NCBI GenBank assembly: GCA_009996555.1
Contig: JAACZX010000074.1
Location: 1-8,902 of the forward strand
Length of the DNA: 8,902 bases
DNA from: Chitinophagaceae bacterium
GTDB lineage: Bacteria; Bacteroidota; Bacteroidia; Chitinophagales; Chitinophagaceae
Direction: 5' to 3'
Translations under genes and position numbers: made by a program
The notes under the pieces: model-generated
The model's database searches: none
What the model was told of the DNA's origin: nothing
The model's input: the letters and a program-made list of their open reading frames with translations, nothing else
Shown here: piece after piece, positions 6,544-8,902 of the stretch
Layout of the letters: the number at the start of each line of letters is the position of its first letter
Position numbering within the stretch: position 1 is the first letter of the stretch

Positions 6544-7476
6544 ATGCAACTATCCACTCGACATCTGCTCGGCATTAAAGATCTCACGGCACAGGATATT
6601 CAGCTCATCCTCGATACAGCCGCTCAATTCAAAGAAGTTTTACAACGTCCCATTAAGAAAGTTCCTTCGTTGCGTGATGTAACGATCGTGAATCTTTTTT
6701 ATGAGAACTCCACCCGCACCCGTATTTCATTTGAGCTGGCAGAGAAAAGACTCAGTGCCGATACCATCAACTTCACCGCTTCAGGTTCATCAGCTGCAAA
6801 AGGTGAAACCCTGCTGGATACGGTAAACAATATCCTGAGCATGAAAGTAGACCTGGTGGTGATGCGCCACAGCGCCAGCGGAGCACCGCATTTTTTAGCC
6901 AAACATATTCCGGCAGCCATTGTCAATGCAGGCGATGGCATCAACGAACATCCCACACAGGCATTACTCGATGCCTTTTCTGTAAGAGAGAAATTAGGAA
7001 CACTGGAAGGAAAAAAGATCGCCATTCTCGGCGATATCATGCACAGCCGTGTGGCACTCAGCAATATTTATCTGTTGAAGAAAATGGGAGCAGAGGTAAC
7101 CGTTGCAGGTCCGCCCACACTCATCCCGAAATATTTACAGCAGGCCTTTGGCGTAAACGTATCGTACAACATCGAAGAAACATTGAAGTGGTGCGATGTG
7201 GCGAATGTATTACGTATTCAACTCGAACGCCAGAACCAACCATTGTTCTCTTCGCTGCGTGAATACAATTTAGCGTATGGCATTAGCCGCAAGCTGCTCG
7301 ATTCATTGAATAAAGAAATTGTGATCATGCATCCCGGCCCCATCAACCGTGGTGTGGAACTGGATAGTGATGTGGCCGACAGTAAACAGTCCATCATTTT
7401 ACAACAGGTGGAAAATGGCGTGGCAGTGCGTATGGCGGCATTGTATCTGCTGGCAGGCAAACGATCTGAAAATTAA
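6544..7476 (+). CDS. pyrB: Aspartate carbamoyltransferase catalytic subunit
   Basis: Condenses carbamoyl phosphate with aspartate to carbamoyl aspartate, the first committed step of de novo pyrimidine synthesis, in the cytoplasm. The 310 residues are the usual length of the catalytic chain. The carbamoyl-phosphate site is visible at Ser56-Thr-Arg-Thr-Arg60 (ENSTRTRISFE), with the mobile Ser/Lys loop in SGSSAAKGETLLDT. His136-Pro-Thr-Gln139 lies in GDGINEHPTQALLDAF, and the aspartate-side loop is HPGPINRGVELDSDVAD from His263. These mark it as ATCase, not ornithine carbamoyltransferase. No pyrI or pyrC is in the window. It presumably once followed pyrR directly; the S23 element and repeat array now separate them by 586 bases. 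The DUF486 gene starts five bases after its stop and is probably co-transcribed. Confidence 0.96.
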   Translation: MQLSTRHLLGIKDLTAQDIQLILDTAAQFKEVLQRPIKKVPSLRDVTIVNLFYENSTRTRISFELAEKRLSADTINFTASGSSAAKGETLLDTVNNILSMKVDLVVMRHSASGAPHFLAKHIPAAIVNAGDGINEHPTQALLDAFSVREKLGTLEGKKIAILGDIMHSRVALSNIYLLKKMGAEVTVAGPPTLIPKYLQQAFGVNVSYNIEETLKWCDVANVLRIQLERQNQPLFSSLREYNLAYGISRKLLDSLNKEIVIMHPGPINRGVELDSDVADSKQSIILQQVENGVAVRMAALYLLAGKRSEN

Positions 7477-7481
7477 CTGAC

Positions 7482-7814
7482 ATGATCCGTGCAATCCTGC
7501 TCTTATTATTTTCCAACATCTTCATGACCATTGCGTGGTATGGACATTTGCGTCAGCAGAATGTGCCGTTGTGGAAAGTGGTGCTCATCAGCTGGGGCAT
7601 TGCATTTTTTGAATACTGTTTGATGGTGCCTGCCAACCGCATCGGTTACCAAAGCGGCGTCAATGCGTTTCAGCTGAAGATGATACAGGAAGTAATTACG
7701 CTGGTTGTATTTGGCGTGTTTGCAGTCATGTACCTGAAAGAACCCTTTCACTGGAAATACATCATCAGCTTCCTGTTCCTGCTGGGAGCAGTGTACTTTA
7801 TGTTTAAGAAATAA
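7482..7814 (+). CDS. DUF486 (DMT-type) small membrane protein
   Basis: A 110-residue inner-membrane protein of the DUF486 family (PF04342), a four-helix relative of the drug/metabolite transporter group; its substrate is unknown. Four hydrophobic segments are visible at about residues 2-20, 32-50, 67-85 and 90-108. Family landmarks are TIAWYGHLR at the end of helix 1, WGIAFFEYCLMVPANRIGY in helix 2 and its loop, and QLKMIQEVITLVVF leading into helix 3. It begins five bases after pyrB, with no terminator between, so it looks like the last gene of the pyr transcript. Nothing in its sequence points to a role in pyrimidine metabolism. The next gene is on the opposite strand, nine bases away. Confidence 0.88.
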   Translation: MIRAILLLLFSNIFMTIAWYGHLRQQNVPLWKVVLISWGIAFFEYCLMVPANRIGYQSGVNAFQLKMIQEVITLVVFGVFAVMYLKEPFHWKYIISFLFLLGAVYFMFKK

Positions 7815-7823
7815 AGGCTTCGC

Positions 7824-8228
7824 TCAGGCCTCTTCAAATCCTTCTTCGTAGTTACCAACAATGTATTCATCCGAATCGTTCTGGCTGAATTCATTCACTT
7901 CTTTTAAACTGAAGCTATCCATGCCCGTTGTTTGTTTCCACTCTCCGTGTTCAAGCCATAACACCTGTGCCGGTATTCCAAAACGTTGTTGAAATTCCTG
8001 TTCAAGATCGGCAACAATTTCTGTAGGCTGTATGTCAATGATGCCGTTTGTATGTTCAGGTTTTACATTCTTCAGCTGCACCTCATCTGGCAGTACATCA
8101 TTTTCACAACATGCTTCAAACAGTTTATGCGGACAGTTATAGAACTCAAGTTTCAGGTAAGGGTAGAAATGCGAAAAAACAGTCTTGATTTCTTTCAGTG
8201 TTATTTCATCGTGTAGTTGAATATGCAT
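7824..8228 (-). CDS. Hypothetical protein, 134 residues, acidic
   Basis: I do not recognise a named family. The protein has no signal peptide or membrane segment and is probably cytoplasmic. It starts MHIQLHDEITLKEIKTVF, with a predicted alternation of helix and strand (FSHFYPYLKLEFYN, then GIIDIQPTEIVADLEQEF, then PAQVLWLEHGEWKQTT), which suggests a compact alpha/beta fold. The C-terminal third is rich in Asp and Glu (SQNDSDEYIVGNYEEGFEEA). Four cysteines are not arranged as a zinc site: Cys32, Cys40, Cys41 and one His34 lie close together, but no partner pair follows. The ATG at 8228-8226 is the natural start. It is convergent with the DUF486 gene, with only nine bases between the two stop codons. 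The translation is unbroken and protein-like, so it is very likely a real gene. Confidence 0.75.
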   Translation of the reverse strand: MHIQLHDEITLKEIKTVFSHFYPYLKLEFYNCPHKLFEACCENDVLPDEVQLKNVKPEHTNGIIDIQPTEIVADLEQEFQQRFGIPAQVLWLEHGEWKQTTGMDSFSLKEVNEFSQNDSDEYIVGNYEEGFEEA

Positions 8229-8333
8229 ACAATAATCTTTACTGTTAAAGGTATTCCTGTATCAGTTGGTCTTGTATGCCTGTAGTCAAAAAACGGGGTG
8301 ATTGTTGTCAGAAAAAAAATGAGTTCACAGGAT

Positions 8334-8361
8334 GAGTCACCCGCTGCATTTGGGGTGGCTC
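8334..8361 (-). other. Hairpin in the 190-bp spacer, possible weak terminator
   Basis: GAGTCACCC (8334-8342) can pair with GGGTGGCTC (8353-8361) over nine positions with one G-U. On the minus strand, a run of eight T residues (8319-8312) follows 14 bases downstream of the stem. That is too far for a textbook intrinsic terminator, but the location downstream of the propeller gene is right. The same stretch contains a direct repeat, TCACCCGCT (8337-8345 and 8360-8368). The rest of the 8229-8418 spacer shows nothing else I can support. Confidence 0.35.
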
Positions 8362-8418
8362 ACCCGCTTGGTAAAATGTCAATGGAGGATGCAGTTCACC
8401 TGCACGATGAAAGAATCA

Positions 8419-8902
8419 TCACCAAACCAACTTCGCAATTCTTCCTTTACCACCAGCCAAATAAACAGCCTTTCCCTTCTTTGCTTTCCGCACCACATGA
8501 AAACCGGTTGTTGAAATGTTGCGCCAGTTGTTGCCGCCATCTTCACTCACATCAACACCCGTAATACCACAAGTGATGAGTTTTGATTTCGTTAAATATT
8601 CAACACAACTCCGGTAACCAAACGGTGGAGTAGTGGGAGTAATAAATGTTTTACCTGCATCTTTCGAAAGCACACAATTCTTTTCTCTTGATGTAGCGTT
8701 ATTAAAATCACCACCAACAACAGCAAATGTTTTTTTATCCCACACAGCAAGTGAGTTGGCACCGGTTGTTTCTTTTCCCTGGATGATGGGTAATACAATT
8801 TTATCGTTGCGGATAAAGATGCGTGAATGAGTGCCGCCCGTGATAAACAGCAATTCATTTTTACCAACCGAACGGATATTGGTACCGCTGCTTGCAAACA
8901 TC
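8419..8902 (-). CDS. Ycf48/sialidase-like beta-propeller protein, C-terminal part
   Basis: The last 160 residues of a larger protein whose 5' end lies beyond base 8902. It resembles the Ycf48-like or BNR-repeat proteins annotated in Bacteroidota as photosystem II assembly-factor-like or oxidoreductase. In a non-phototroph that name says only that the fold is a multi-bladed propeller; the function is unknown. Two Asp-box motifs are visible, LSKDAGKTF and VSEDGGNNW. Each sits in a blade with repeats of the pattern VGGD or ITCGITGVD followed by the box. The family's closing strand is AVYLAGGKGRIAKLVW. The ATG at 8901-8899 falls in the middle of a propeller strand (FASSGTNIRSV) with no signal peptide, so it is taken as an internal Met. 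The usual protein of this kind is about twice this length and exported. Confidence 0.8.
   Translation of the reverse strand, partial: MFASSGTNIRSVGKNELLFITGGTHSRIFIRNDKIVLPIIQGKETTGANSLAVWDKKTFAVVGGDFNNATSREKNCVLSKDAGKTFITPTTPPFGYRSCVEYLTKSKLITCGITGVDVSEDGGNNWRNISTTGFHVVRKAKKGKAVYLAGGKGRIAKLVW

Noticed and set aside
7813..7832. Bidirectional terminator between the DUF486 gene and the convergent hypothetical gene
   Set aside because: AGGC can pair with GCCT over four bases only, and there is no adequate T-run on either strand.
8899..8901. ATG as the true start of the propeller protein
   Set aside because: The codon falls inside a beta-strand motif, there is no signal peptide after it, and the product would be only part of a propeller. 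The frame stays open to the window edge.

Overview
The window looks like a chromosomal segment of a Bacteroidota bacterium, most likely in or near Chitinophagaceae; this is inferred, not searched. The grounds are the protein flavour (an OMP_b-brl-type porin, a Ycf48-like propeller, an S23 four-helix-bundle gene), AT-rich intergenic DNA, TAnnTTTG-type promoter boxes, and no Shine-Dalgarno sequence in front of any start codon. The genes are mostly housekeeping.

Layout: (1) 1-1571, minus strand: dnaG primase, cut off at the left edge, TTG start. (2) 1739-2834, plus: prfB (release factor 2), read through an in-frame UGA at codon 21 by programmed +1 frameshifting. (3) 2835-2935: a spacer made of four 8-nt units facing four inverted 8-nt units. 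(4) 2936-4567: pruA-type P5C dehydrogenase, closed by a strong terminator. (5) 4745-5317: small outer-membrane beta-barrel protein, also closed by a terminator. (6) 5448-7814: pyrR, an S23/four-helix-bundle gene with inverted 7-nt repeat arms, pyrB, and a DUF486 membrane protein. (7) 7824-8228, minus: an unrecognised 134-residue protein. (8) 8419-8902, minus: the C-terminal part of a Ycf48/sialidase-like beta-propeller. No gene-free stretch exceeds 300 bases.

Functionally, dnaG and prfB are divergent and share a 167-bp promoter region. pyrR and pyrB form a pyrimidine module (UMP salvage/regulation and the first committed step of de novo synthesis) that has been split by the S23 element. pruA is a self-contained catabolic gene.

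The most interesting feature is a pair of structures built the same way. One is the S23 gene bracketed by inverted tandem heptamers (4 units left, 19 units right) inside the pyr operon. The other is a gene-less pair of inverted tandem octamers between prfB and pruA. Both start within a few bases of the upstream stop codon. They may be full and empty versions of one class of small, probably mobile or recombinogenic, element. That link is inference; the repeats themselves are directly visible.
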